DNA of 32,599 nt from JBOGFC01 sp050742155 (GTDB lineage: Bacteria > Actinomycetota > Acidimicrobiia > Spongiisociales > JALYHC01). Numbering within the stretch: the first letter of the stretch is position 1; each line of letters starts with the position of its first letter. Below are positions 13,939 to 21,263 of the stretch, one piece after another. A model generated the notes under the pieces. It saw only the letters and a program-made list of their open reading frames with translations. It did not search any database and was not told the origin of the DNA. Position numbers and translations under genes: made by a program. The stretch lies in assembly GCA_050742155.1 (NCBI GenBank), contig JBOGFC010000163.1, positions 1 through 32,599 of the forward strand, in the 5' to 3' direction.

Positions 13939-13985
13939 AACCTGATGCTCTAGTGGACCGTGGCGGTCCAGCCAAGCATTAGGTT
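13939..13985 (+). promoter_or_regulatory. Candidate L31 leader RNA / two-stem hairpin before rpmE
   Basis: Outer arms AACCTGATGCT (13939-13949) and AGCATTAGGTT (13975-13985) pair over 11 positions with one G-U. Inside, TGGACC (13954-13959) and GGTCCA (13965-13970) form a second stem with a 5-base loop, separated from the first by a 4+4 internal loop. It begins 3 bp after the rho stop and ends 6 bp before the rpmE ribosome site. L31 autoregulatory leaders have been described in Actinobacteria; whether this is one needs a covariance search. It may alternatively act as the rho terminator, though it lacks a T-tract. Confidence 0.5.
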
Positions 13986-14001
13986 CGAAGAAGAGGAGAT
14001 C

Positions 14002-14262
14002 ATGAAGGCAGGTATCCATCCCGACTACGTCGAGGCGACCGTGGTGTGCTCGTGCGGCAACACGTTCACCACCCGCTCCACCAAGTCGAACCTGCACGTG
14101 GAGCTGTGCAACGAGTGCCACCCGTTCTTCACGGGGCGCCAGAAGCTGGTCGACTCCGGGGGCCGCGTGGAACGGTTCCAGCGGCGGTACGGCAAGCAGC
14201 CGATCACCTCCAAGAAAGCTCAGGCACTCTCCGAGGAGCCGGCCGAGGAAGCGGCCCCCTGA
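14002..14262 (+). CDS. rpmE: 50S ribosomal protein L31
   Basis: 86 residues from the ATG at 14002, chosen because AGAGGAG lies 4-10 bases upstream and the product begins MKAGIHPDYVEATVVCSCGNTF, the standard L31 start. The zinc ligands are Cys16, Cys18, Cys36 and Cys39 (CSC and CNEC), so this is the zinc-bearing form. The acidic C-terminal extension (SEEPAEEAAP) is longer than in many L31 proteins. It follows rho, as in most Actinobacteria, and the DUF1385 gene comes directly after it. Confidence 0.97.
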   Translation: MKAGIHPDYVEATVVCSCGNTFTTRSTKSNLHVELCNECHPFFTGRQKLVDSGGRVERFQRRYGKQPITSKKAQALSEEPAEEAAP

Positions 14263-14275
14263 GGGGGCGATTCCG

Positions 14276-15205
14276 CTGGAGACACAAGAGAAGAGCACCG
14301 ACGCCACCGTAGGAGGCCAGGCAGTCATCGAAGGGGTCATGATGCGGGCCCCGGGCGCCTGGGCGGTGGCCGTTCGCAAGCCCGACGGCACCATCGAGAG
14401 GGTCACCCACCCGCTCCCCCGCCTGTCCAGCCGGTCCCGTCTCGCCCGCCTGCCCTTCGTGCGGGGCGTGCTGGTCCTGGGCGAGGCGCTCACCCTGGGC
14501 CTGCGGGCCCTCTCCTGGTCGGCCCAAAAGGCGGTCGGCGAGGACGAGCAACCCCTCACCTCCTGGCAGCTCGGCCTCACCATGGGAGCCGCCCTGACCG
14601 TGTTCCTCACCCTCTTCATCGTGCTTCCGGCCCTGGCTGCCAAGGCTCTCCCTATCGAGTCCGCGCTGCCCTTCAACCTGGTAGAGGGGGTCTTTCGGAT
14701 CGCCCTCTTTCTGGGCTACATCTGGGCCATCGGCCGCTCCCGGGAGATCCGCCGGGTGTTCCAGTACCACGGGGCCGAGCACAAGACCATCCATGCCTAC
14801 GAGCGCGGCGAGCCGCTCGGCGTGGAGCGGATCCAGGCCTACCCCACCATGCACCCCCGCTGCGGCACCAACTTCCTCCTCATCGTGCTGATCTTGTCGA
14901 TCTTCGTCTTCGCCCTGCTGGGACGGCCCGGCTTCCTGGTGCTGATCCTCAGCCGGGTGCTCCTGGTGCCGGTGATCGCCGGGGTCTCCTACGAGGTGAT
15001 CAAGCTGGCCGGTCGGGGCCGCCTGTTCCGCCCGCTGATCGCCCCGGGCCTGGCCCTGCAACGTCTCACCACCGGCCCGCCGGAGGACGGGATGGTGGAG
15101 GTGGCCGTCACCAGCCTGCTGGCGGCCCTCGACCCGGCCGAGGTGGAGGACGTCAAGAGCCGGGGGCCCGTCAGTGCGGCCGCCCTGGCCGCCTTGATCA
15201 CCTGA
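14276..15205 (+). CDS. DUF1385 (YqhQ-like) membrane protein, non-ATG start proposed
   Basis: 309 residues if started at the CTG at 14276. The first ATG in this frame is at 14339, but the family's conserved N-terminal block GGQAVIEGVMMRAPG begins at 14312, before that ATG, and continues in frame with it. No ATG, GTG or TTG lies in frame between the rpmE stop and this block, whereas CTG at 14276 has GAGGGGG about 9 bases upstream. ATT at 14270 is another option. The protein has about four membrane segments (around 95-120, 140-160, 200-240) and the DUF1385 signature QYHGAEHKTIHAYE and HPRCGTNFL, whose His and Cys residues suggest metal binding. Function is unknown. Its TGA overlaps the prfA ATG. 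Confidence 0.85.
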   Translation: METQEKSTDATVGGQAVIEGVMMRAPGAWAVAVRKPDGTIERVTHPLPRLSSRSRLARLPFVRGVLVLGEALTLGLRALSWSAQKAVGEDEQPLTSWQLGLTMGAALTVFLTLFIVLPALAAKALPIESALPFNLVEGVFRIALFLGYIWAIGRSREIRRVFQYHGAEHKTIHAYERGEPLGVERIQAYPTMHPRCGTNFLLIVLILSIFVFALLGRPGFLVLILSRVLLVPVIAGVSYEVIKLAGRGRLFRPLIAPGLALQRLTTGPPEDGMVEVAVTSLLAALDPAEVEDVKSRGPVSAAALAALIT

Positions 15206-16293
15206 TGGACGCCCAGCTCGCCCACCGTTTGGAGGAGATCGAGGCCGCCCTGGCCGACGTCGAGCGGCAGCTGGCCGACCCGGGGCTCCTCGCCGACCAG
15301 AGCCGCTACCGAGATGTGGCTCGCCGCCATGCCGGCCTGGCGCCGATCGTGGAGGCCTTCCACGGCTACCGGGCGGCCGAGCAGGAGATGCGGGAGGCAC
15401 GCGACCTGGTCGAGCAGGAATCCGACCCCGAGATGGTCGAGTACCTGCGCGGGGTGATCCGGGAGCGGCAAGCGCAACTCGAGCGGCTCGAGCAGGAGCT
15501 CAAGCGGATGCTGGTGCCGCGGGATCCCAACGACGAGAAGGACGTGATCCTGGAGATCCGGGCGGCGGCCGGCGGGGAGGAGGCGGCCCTCTGGGCCGGC
15601 GATCTGTTCCGCATGTACGAGCGTTATGCCGACCGGCACGGATGGCGGGTCGAGCCGCTCGAGTCTTCGGGATCCGGCACGGGTGGGTTCAAGGAGGTCA
15701 TCTTCGCCGTCAAGGGCCGGGGAGCCTACTCCCGCTTCAAGCACGAGGCCGGGCCGCACCGGGTGCAGCGGGTCCCCAAGACCGAGTCTTCGGGCCGCAT
15801 TCACACCTCGATCGCCACGGTGGCGGTGCTGCCCGAGGCGGAGGAGGTGGAGGTGGAGCTCAATCCCGAGGACCTGGAGATCGACGTGTTCCGCTCCAGC
15901 GGGCCGGGCGGGCAGTCCGTCAACACCACCGACTCGGCGGTGCGGATCACCCACCGTCCCACCGGGATCGTGGTCACCTGCCAGGACGAGAAGTCGCAGC
16001 TGCAGAACAAGGAGAAGGCGCTGCGGATCCTGCGGGCCCGTCTCTACCAGCGCCGGCTCGACGAGCAGCTGGGAGAGATCGCCCGCAGCCGTCGCGCGCA
16101 GGTGGGGACCGGGGAGCGGGCCGAGAAGATCCGCACCTACAACTTCCGGGAGAACCGGGTCACCGACCATCGGGCCAACCTGACCCTGAAGCGCCTGCCG
16201 GAGATTCTCGAGGGGGACCTGGATGAGTTCGTGGATGCCCTCATGGCCGGCGAAGAGGCCCGCCGTCTGGCCGAGGGCGATGGGGATGTTTGA
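15205..16293 (+). CDS. prfA: Peptide chain release factor 1
   Basis: 362 residues, the normal RF1 length. The catalytic GGQ is at 235-237 (SSGPGGQSVNTTDSAVRITH). The codon-recognition PxT is P191-K192-T193 in VPKTESSGRIHTS, and the N-terminal coiled-coil domain spans about 1-100. RF1 reads UAA and UAG and releases the peptide. The ATG overlaps the DUF1385 stop (TGATG). It is followed by prmC, whose product methylates the GGQ glutamine, and the two reading frames overlap by a few codons. Confidence 0.98.
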   Translation: MDAQLAHRLEEIEAALADVERQLADPGLLADQSRYRDVARRHAGLAPIVEAFHGYRAAEQEMREARDLVEQESDPEMVEYLRGVIRERQAQLERLEQELKRMLVPRDPNDEKDVILEIRAAAGGEEAALWAGDLFRMYERYADRHGWRVEPLESSGSGTGGFKEVIFAVKGRGAYSRFKHEAGPHRVQRVPKTESSGRIHTSIATVAVLPEAEEVEVELNPEDLEIDVFRSSGPGGQSVNTTDSAVRITHRPTGIVVTCQDEKSQLQNKEKALRILRARLYQRRLDEQLGEIARSRRAQVGTGERAEKIRTYNFRENRVTDHRANLTLKRLPEILEGDLDEFVDALMAGEEARRLAEGDGDV

Positions 16294-17155
16294 GGCTCCC
16301 TCCCCCTCCCTTTCCCTCCCCCTCCGGGGGAGGGTTGGGGAGGGGGGAGGGTTGGGGTGGGGGATTCCCGCCCACGAAGCCCGGCGCCTGCGCGCCGTCG
16401 CCGGCCGTCAGGCCGGCTTCGAGGAGCTGGTTGACCGGCGCCGGGCGGGAGAGCCCCTTCAGTACCTGGAGGGGACGGTGCAGTTCGGGCGGCTGGAGCT
16501 GCTGGCCGACCGGCGGGCGCTCATTCCCCGCCCCGAGACCGAGCTGCTCTGGGAGATGGCGGTGCAGGCGCTCCAAGGCTCCCTCCCCCTCTGGGGGAGG
16601 GTCGGGGATGGGCAAGGCTCCCTCCCCCTCTGGGGGAGGGTCGGGGAGGGGGCGGTGGTCGTCGACCTGTGCACCGGGAGCGGCAACCTGGCCCTGGCCC
16701 TCAAGCACGCCTTCCCCGCCGCGCAGGTGTACGCCACCGACATCTCGGAGGAGGCACTCTCGCTGGCCGAGGCGAACGCCTCCCGCACCGGCCTGGAGGT
16801 GGAGCTCCTGAGAGGAGACCTCTTCGAGCCTCTCCCCCCGGAGCTACGAGGGCGGGTCGATCTCCTGGTGGCCAATCCGCCCTATGTGTCCGAGGCCGAG
16901 TTCGGCGACCTTCCTCCCGAGGTGCGAGATCACGAGCCCTACCAGGCGCTGGTAGCCGGCCCGAGGGGCGATGAGGTGGTGCGACGGGTCATCGAAGAGG
17001 CTCCCGGGTGGCTCCGTGCTGATGGGCTCCTCTTCTGCGAGATCGCCGAGAGCCTTCTCCCCCTCCCTATGGGAGGAGGTTGGGGGGAGGGTACCTTGGC
17101 AATCCGCCCCGACCTCACCGGCCGGCCACGGGTCCTGGTGGCCCGCCGGGCCTGA
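16280..17155 (+). CDS. prmC: PrmC/HemK glutamine methyltransferase, carrying four in-frame repeat insertions
   Basis: About 291 residues from ATG 16280; 16286 is also possible. The methyltransferase core is intact: RPETELLWEMA (84-94), SAM-binding VVVDLCTGSGNLALAL (126-141), ATDIS, and the catalytic NPPY (199-202). It N5-methylates the GGQ glutamine of release factors, fitting its place after prfA. Four stretches are encoded by a GC-rich palindromic repeat and are foreign to the family: residues about 6-28 (SLPLRGRVGEG), 100-124 (two 13-residue units with LPLWGRVG) and 259-272 (LLPLPMGGGWGEG). They replace much of the N-terminal helical domain, the linker before the SAM site and a C-terminal helix. 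Because frame and motifs survive, I call it a gene rather than a pseudogene, but its activity is uncertain. Confidence 0.85.
   Translation: MGMFEAPSPSLSLPLRGRVGEGGGLGWGIPAHEARRLRAVAGRQAGFEELVDRRRAGEPLQYLEGTVQFGRLELLADRRALIPRPETELLWEMAVQALQGSLPLWGRVGDGQGSLPLWGRVGEGAVVVDLCTGSGNLALALKHAFPAAQVYATDISEEALSLAEANASRTGLEVELLRGDLFEPLPPELRGRVDLLVANPPYVSEAEFGDLPPEVRDHEPYQALVAGPRGDEVVRRVIEEAPGWLRADGLLFCEIAESLLPLPMGGGWGEGTLAIRPDLTGRPRVLVARRA
16294..16364. repeat. Palindromic repeat copy A inside prmC
   Basis: A C-rich run (CTCCCTCCCCCTCCC...) is followed by the G-rich complement (CCGGGGGAGGGTTGGGGAGGG...), about 70 bp in all, longer than the other copies and partly duplicated internally. It is read in frame as the prmC N-terminus, just after the prfA stop at 16291-16293. 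Confidence 0.75.
16575..16613. repeat. Palindromic repeat copy B, first unit of a 39-bp tandem in prmC
   Basis: The unit begins AAGGCTCCCTCCCCCTCT and continues GGGGGAGGGTCGGGGATGGG. It is 39 bp, that is 13 codons, and is followed without a gap by copy C. CCCTCCCCC/GGGGGAGGG forms the hairpin arms. Confidence 0.85.
16614..16652. repeat. Palindromic repeat copy C, second unit of the 39-bp tandem in prmC
   Basis: Nearly identical to copy B at the same 39-bp period; differences are confined to the last few bases (GGGGAGGGGGC instead of GGGGATGGGC). It is read in the same frame as copy B and encodes the same LPLWGRVG sequence. Confidence 0.85.
17054..17094. repeat. Palindromic repeat copy D inside prmC
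   Basis: TTCTCCCCCTCCCTATGGGAGGAGG followed by TTGGGGGGAGGG: a diverged copy of the same C-run/G-run palindrome. It is read in frame as SLLPLPMGGGWGEG in the C-terminal part of PrmC. Confidence 0.6.
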
Positions 17156-17189
17156 TCCGGCCGGGAGCATCTCCGTAGACTCTCTGTCG

Positions 17190-20100
17190 ATGGCTACCAC
17201 GTGTTCCACCTGCCGGGCGGAGCTGCCCCCCGATGCGAATTTCTGCCCCTCGTGCGGGTCCCCGATGGAGGCGGCGCCGATCCTCCGGGAACGGCGAGTG
17301 GTGACCGTGCTCTTCGCCGACGTCATGGGCTCCACCGGGCTGGCCGAGCTCATGGACGCCGAACGCCTGCAGGGGGTGATGACCACCTTCTTCGAGGCCA
17401 TGCGTGAAGAGATCGAGGCCGAGGGTGGATCGGTCGAGAAGTTCATCGGGGACGCGGTGATGGCGATCTTCGGTCTCCCGGTCGCTCATGAGGACGACCC
17501 GGCCCGGGCGCTGCGGTCCGTCCTGCGGATGCGGGATCGCCTGGCGCTGCTCAACGAGAGTCTCACCCGGACCCACGGGGTGACTCTCGAGATGCGAATC
17601 GGGGTCAACACCGGGGACGTCCTGGCCACCACTGCCCCGCAACCCGACGTCGGCAGCCTGGCCGGCGATGCCATCAACGTGGCGGCCCGGCTCGAGCAGG
17701 CCGCCCAGCCGGGTCAGGTCCTGGTCTCGGAGCGGACGCTCCGGGGGAGTCGCGGGTTCCGAATGCGCGAAGTCGATCTGCTCCCCTTGCGAGGCAGGGC
17801 GGAGCCCGTGCGGGCCTTCGAGCTGGAGGGTCCGGACCTCGGGCCCGAGAGAGGTATCCCGGGCATACAAGCGCCGATGGTCGGGCGGGCGCCTGAGATC
17901 GAGCTCCTCTCGGCGCTGTACGAACGGGTGGCCTCCGAGCGGACTCCCCATCTGGTGACCATCTACGGGGCGGCGGGTGTGGGGAAGAGCCGGTTGGTGG
18001 CCGAGTTCCTGGAGTTGGTGCAGGGGCGTGCGGCGGTTCTCCGGGGGAGATGCCTGCCGTACGGGCAGGAGGTGACCTACTGGCCGCTGGCCGAGATCCT
18101 CAAGGCGGAGGCGGGGGTGCTGGACAGCGATCCACCCGACGTAGCCCTGGAGAAGATCCGCAAGGCGGGGAGGGACCTGCTCACTCCGGACCTCACCCGG
18201 GACCCGGAGCGCTCGAGCGCCGCCCTGGCCTACACCATCGGGCTGGAGGACCCCTCTCTCCCGTTGAGCCAGCTCCCTCCCCGGCGGGTCAGGACAGAGA
18301 TTCAGTCGGCGTGGCGCTCGTTCTTCACAGCGCTCTCCATCGAACGGTTGGTGGTGGCGGTGATCGAGGACATCCACTGGGCCGACCCGGCGCTCCTCGA
18401 GCTGTTAGAGGAGCTGGCCCAACGGGTGGAAGGGCCGGTGCTCTTCCTCTGCCCGGCCCGTCCGGAGCTGAGCGAGCGGCGGCCGGGCTGGGGCAGCGGT
18501 CCCGGGAATTTCTCCAGCCTGCTGCTGGAGCCTCTCTCGCACGACGAGAGCGAGCAGCTGCTGCAGCTCCTGCTGGAGATCGAGGAGCTGCCGGACCAGG
18601 TCCGCGGCGAGGTGCTGGAGAAGGCGGAGGGCAACCCTTTCTTCCTTGAAGAGGTGATCCGGCAGTTGATCGACGAGGGGATGATCGTCCGGGTGGGGGG
18701 CCGCTGGCGGGCGCAGGCAACGATCGGCGATTTGCAGATCCCCGACACGGTGCAGGCCGTCCTGGCGGCCCGCATCGATCGCCTGGCTCCCGTCGAGAAG
18801 CGGGCCCTGCAATGCGCGGCGGTGATCGGCCGGGTCTTCTGGACCGAACCGGTCCAGGTGCTCCTCGAAGCAGACGAGGATGTGGAAGACATCGTCGAAC
18901 ACTTGGAGGCGCGTCAGCTGGTGCTCTCCCGACTCGGGTCTGCCATCGCCGGCCAGCGGGAATACGCCTTCAAGCACATCCTGACGCGGGAGGTGGCCTA
19001 TGAGTCACTCCCACGGCGTGATCGGGCGCGCCTGCACGAGCAGGCGGCTCGATGGATCGAGCGGACCGCCGGCGAGCGCCATCGGGAGTTCGCGGAGCTG
19101 CTGGCCGGGCATCTCTTCGAGGCCTACCGAGGCATGTTGCACGACCCCTCCGGTTGGGATCCTGGGTTGGTCGAGGCGATGCGCGCCGATGCGCTCCACT
19201 ACTGCCTGCAAGCTGCCGAGGATGCCCGCAGCAAGATGGCCCTCGACAAGGCCACCGGCCTGGCGGAACGAGCGCTCTCGCTGGCCGGCAACCCACTGGA
19301 GCGCGCCTCGGCCCTGGAAGCGCTGGGGTGGGCCGGGCAACTCGACTATCGGGGCGACCTGGGGTGGCGTTACCTGCGAGAGGCAGTAGACGAGCTGCTC
19401 ACCGGGGCGCCCGAGGAACATCGAGATATTGCCCGGCTCGCCGCCGCGGCGGTCGAGGTCCCCACCCGCTGGCCGGGGTCGATGCGCTCGATCCCTCCAG
19501 AGGAGGAGGTGGCCCGGTACGTCGAGGTCGGGCTGTCACAGGTGGAGGAGGGAGACAGTGAGGTTCGACTGCGCCTCCTCATGGCCCGCTCGATGTGGCC
19601 CTGGGCGTTCGGGTTCACCGATCAGGCGGACCTCGATCGGGCTGAGGAGGTGGGCGAGGAGGCGGTCGCCATGGCCAGGCGCCTGGGGCGAGCCGACCTC
19701 GAATCGGCGGCCCTCGACGCCGGGGGCTCGGCGTACATGGTGGGAGGCCGCTTCGGCCGGCTGCTGCCGTTCATCGAGCGGCGCCTGGAGCTGGTCGATC
19801 AACTGCAGGACTTCGTGGAGATCGGGGACGCCTTCGCCATGGCCGGCTTCATCAACTACCACGTGGGCCGTTACCCCAACGTGCACCGCTTCGCCGACGA
19901 GGGCTTCCGCCGAGCTGGCCGGGAGATGCCGGGGGTGGGGATCCACTGCCTGGCCTGGAGGGCGCTGGCCGGCTATCCCATGGGCAAGTGGAAGGCGCTG
20001 CGGAGCGACCTGGCCCGGCTGGAGGACCTCCTTGGAGACCGAAGGGAGAGCCCTCCGTATTTCGCCACCCGACCCTTCGCAGCGGCGGCTCTGGTTCACG

Positions 20101-20681
20101 AGGTGCAAGGCGACGCGGCGGTCGCCGACCGGCGGTTGGCGATGTTCGAGAGCCTCCAAGAGGAGGGGGGTCTGCGGCGCTCGGCATGGCCGGCCTGGAT
20201 CGCCATGCTGCTCGCCCGCCGCGGTCGGTTCGAGGAAGCCCGGGCCATGCTGGGCGGGACGCCCGGGCACAACCGGGGCCTGTACCTGGAGGCCCGCTGC
20301 ACGATCCTGGCCGAGCAACAGGTTTGGGAGGAGGTGCCGGCGCTCCTCTCGGAGGCGCGGGACCATGCCGCCGAAGCCGGACTCCTGGCGCTCCCCTTCC
20401 ACGCCGACCGGCTGGAGGGACGGGCGGCCCTGGCCCAGGGCGAGACTGATCGAGCCGTCAGATTGCTCGCCCGGGCCGGCGACGGCTTCTCCGATCTCGA
20501 GGCCCACTGGGAGGCGGCCTGCACGAACCTCTGGCTGGCCGAAGCGCTTCTGGGAGAGCCCGAGCGGGCCCGGGAGCGCCTGCTCCAGGCCGCGCGAGTC
20601 TTCGAGAACCTCTCGGCGGTCCGGGAGCTGGCCCAGTCGCGTGGGCTGTTGGCTCGGATAGATGAACGCCGAAGCGGTTGA
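17190..20681 (+). CDS. Zinc-ribbon / class III nucleotidyl cyclase / AAA ATPase / TPR protein
   Basis: 1163 residues from the ATG at 17190. Residues 5-22 are a zinc ribbon (CSTC and CPSC). Residues 35-215 are a class III cyclase domain with metal Asp44 (FADVMGST) and Asp88 (FIGDAVMAIFG), purine-site Lys84 and Asp160, and transition-state Asn163 and Arg167 (NVAARLE), all intact, so cAMP synthesis is expected. A predicted ATPase follows, with Walker A GAAGVGKS (260-267) and Walker B VIEDIHWAD (about 391-399), then a long helical TPR-like C-terminus (about 650-1163). This is the actinobacterial cyclase/LuxR-ATPase-like layout, in which ATPase and TPR parts are thought to sense a signal. There is no membrane segment. 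A TAGACT box 8 bp before the ATG and no ribosome site suggest a leaderless start. It overlaps the next gene by 20 bp. Confidence 0.92.
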   Translation: MATTCSTCRAELPPDANFCPSCGSPMEAAPILRERRVVTVLFADVMGSTGLAELMDAERLQGVMTTFFEAMREEIEAEGGSVEKFIGDAVMAIFGLPVAHEDDPARALRSVLRMRDRLALLNESLTRTHGVTLEMRIGVNTGDVLATTAPQPDVGSLAGDAINVAARLEQAAQPGQVLVSERTLRGSRGFRMREVDLLPLRGRAEPVRAFELEGPDLGPERGIPGIQAPMVGRAPEIELLSALYERVASERTPHLVTIYGAAGVGKSRLVAEFLELVQGRAAVLRGRCLPYGQEVTYWPLAEILKAEAGVLDSDPPDVALEKIRKAGRDLLTPDLTRDPERSSAALAYTIGLEDPSLPLSQLPPRRVRTEIQSAWRSFFTALSIERLVVAVIEDIHWADPALLELLEELAQRVEGPVLFLCPARPELSERRPGWGSGPGNFSSLLLEPLSHDESEQLLQLLLEIEELPDQVRGEVLEKAEGNPFFLEEVIRQLIDEGMIVRVGGRWRAQATIGDLQIPDTVQAVLAARIDRLAPVEKRALQCAAVIGRVFWTEPVQVLLEADEDVEDIVEHLEARQLVLSRLGSAIAGQREYAFKHILTREVAYESLPRRDRARLHEQAARWIERTAGERHREFAELLAGHLFEAYRGMLHDPSGWDPGLVEAMRADALHYCLQAAEDARSKMALDKATGLAERALSLAGNPLERASALEALGWAGQLDYRGDLGWRYLREAVDELLTGAPEEHRDIARLAAAAVEVPTRWPGSMRSIPPEEEVARYVEVGLSQVEEGDSEVRLRLLMARSMWPWAFGFTDQADLDRAEEVGEEAVAMARRLGRADLESAALDAGGSAYMVGGRFGRLLPFIERRLELVDQLQDFVEIGDAFAMAGFINYHVGRYPNVHRFADEGFRRAGREMPGVGIHCLAWRALAGYPMGKWKALRSDLARLEDLLGDRRESPPYFATRPFAAAALVHEVQGDAAVADRRLAMFESLQEEGGLRRSAWPAWIAMLLARRGRFEEARAMLGGTPGHNRGLYLEARCTILAEQQVWEEVPALLSEARDHAAEAGLLALPFHADRLEGRAALAQGETDRAVRLLARAGDGFSDLEAHWEAACTNLWLAEALLGEPERARERLLQAARVFENLSAVRELAQSRGLLARIDERRSG

Positions 20682-21225
20682 GGCCCTGGCGGCGGGACGG
20701 GTGGTGGGCGTTCCCACCGACACCGTGTACGGGCTGGCCGCCGATCCGTTCCAGAAGGAGGCGCTGGAACGCCTCTACGAGCTCAAGGGCCGCCCGGCCG
20801 ATCGGCCGGTGGCGCTTCTCGTGGCCTCGGCGGCGCAGGCCCGGCGGGTGGCCGAGCTTACCCCGGAGGCCGAGGAGCTCGGCACCCGGTACTGGCCCGG
20901 ACCGCTCACGCTGGTCCTCCGTCGCTCCCCGGACCTGCCGGAGTGGCTGGGGAATCCCGAGCGGGACACGGTCGGGGTCAGGGTGCCCGATCACCCCGTC
21001 GCCCTGGAGCTGCTGGAGGTGGCCGGGCCCCTGGCGGTGACCAGCGCCAACCGCAGCGGCGACCGGCCGGTCCTCGCTGCCGAGCAGGCGGAGGCGCTCT
21101 TCGGAAACAGGGTGGCCGTCTACCTCCCGGGTGTCTCCCCCGGCGGCGAAGCATCCACTGTGCTCGACCTGACGGAGGGAGCCCGCCGGGTGGTGCGCTC
21201 CGGTCCGCTTCGCATCGAGTCGTAG
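20662..21225 (+). CDS. L-threonylcarbamoyladenylate synthase (Sua5/YciO/YrdC)
   Basis: 187 residues, a single YrdC domain without the extra Sua5 tail. Family features are VGVPTDTVYGLAADPF near the N-terminus, LYELKGRPADRPVALLV, the substrate pocket YWPGPLTLVL, VGVRVPDHPVAL and VTSANRSGDRPV. It makes threonylcarbamoyl-AMP from threonine, bicarbonate and ATP for the t6A modification of tRNA. Its place between prmC and glyA/atp is typical of Actinobacteria; here the large cyclase gene is inserted between prmC and this gene. The start lies inside the end of the cyclase gene. Confidence 0.95.
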   Translation: MNAEAVEALAAGRVVGVPTDTVYGLAADPFQKEALERLYELKGRPADRPVALLVASAAQARRVAELTPEAEELGTRYWPGPLTLVLRRSPDLPEWLGNPERDTVGVRVPDHPVALELLEVAGPLAVTSANRSGDRPVLAAEQAEALFGNRVAVYLPGVSPGGEASTVLDLTEGARRVVRSGPLRIES

Positions 21226-21263
21226 CGGGTAGCCTACGGCCAGCGCTGGAAAGCGAGACCCAG

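Noticed and set aside
12371..13975. Minus-strand open frame of 534 codons opposite rho
   Set aside because: Shadow of rho, with no domain and no plausible start context.
16575..16652. Tandem repeats as a CRISPR array
   Set aside because: Only two units with no spacers between them, read as codons of prmC, and no cas genes nearby.
16280..17155. prmC as a pseudogene
   Set aside because: Despite the insertions the frame is open throughout and the SAM-binding and NPPY motifs are intact, so I kept it as a gene.
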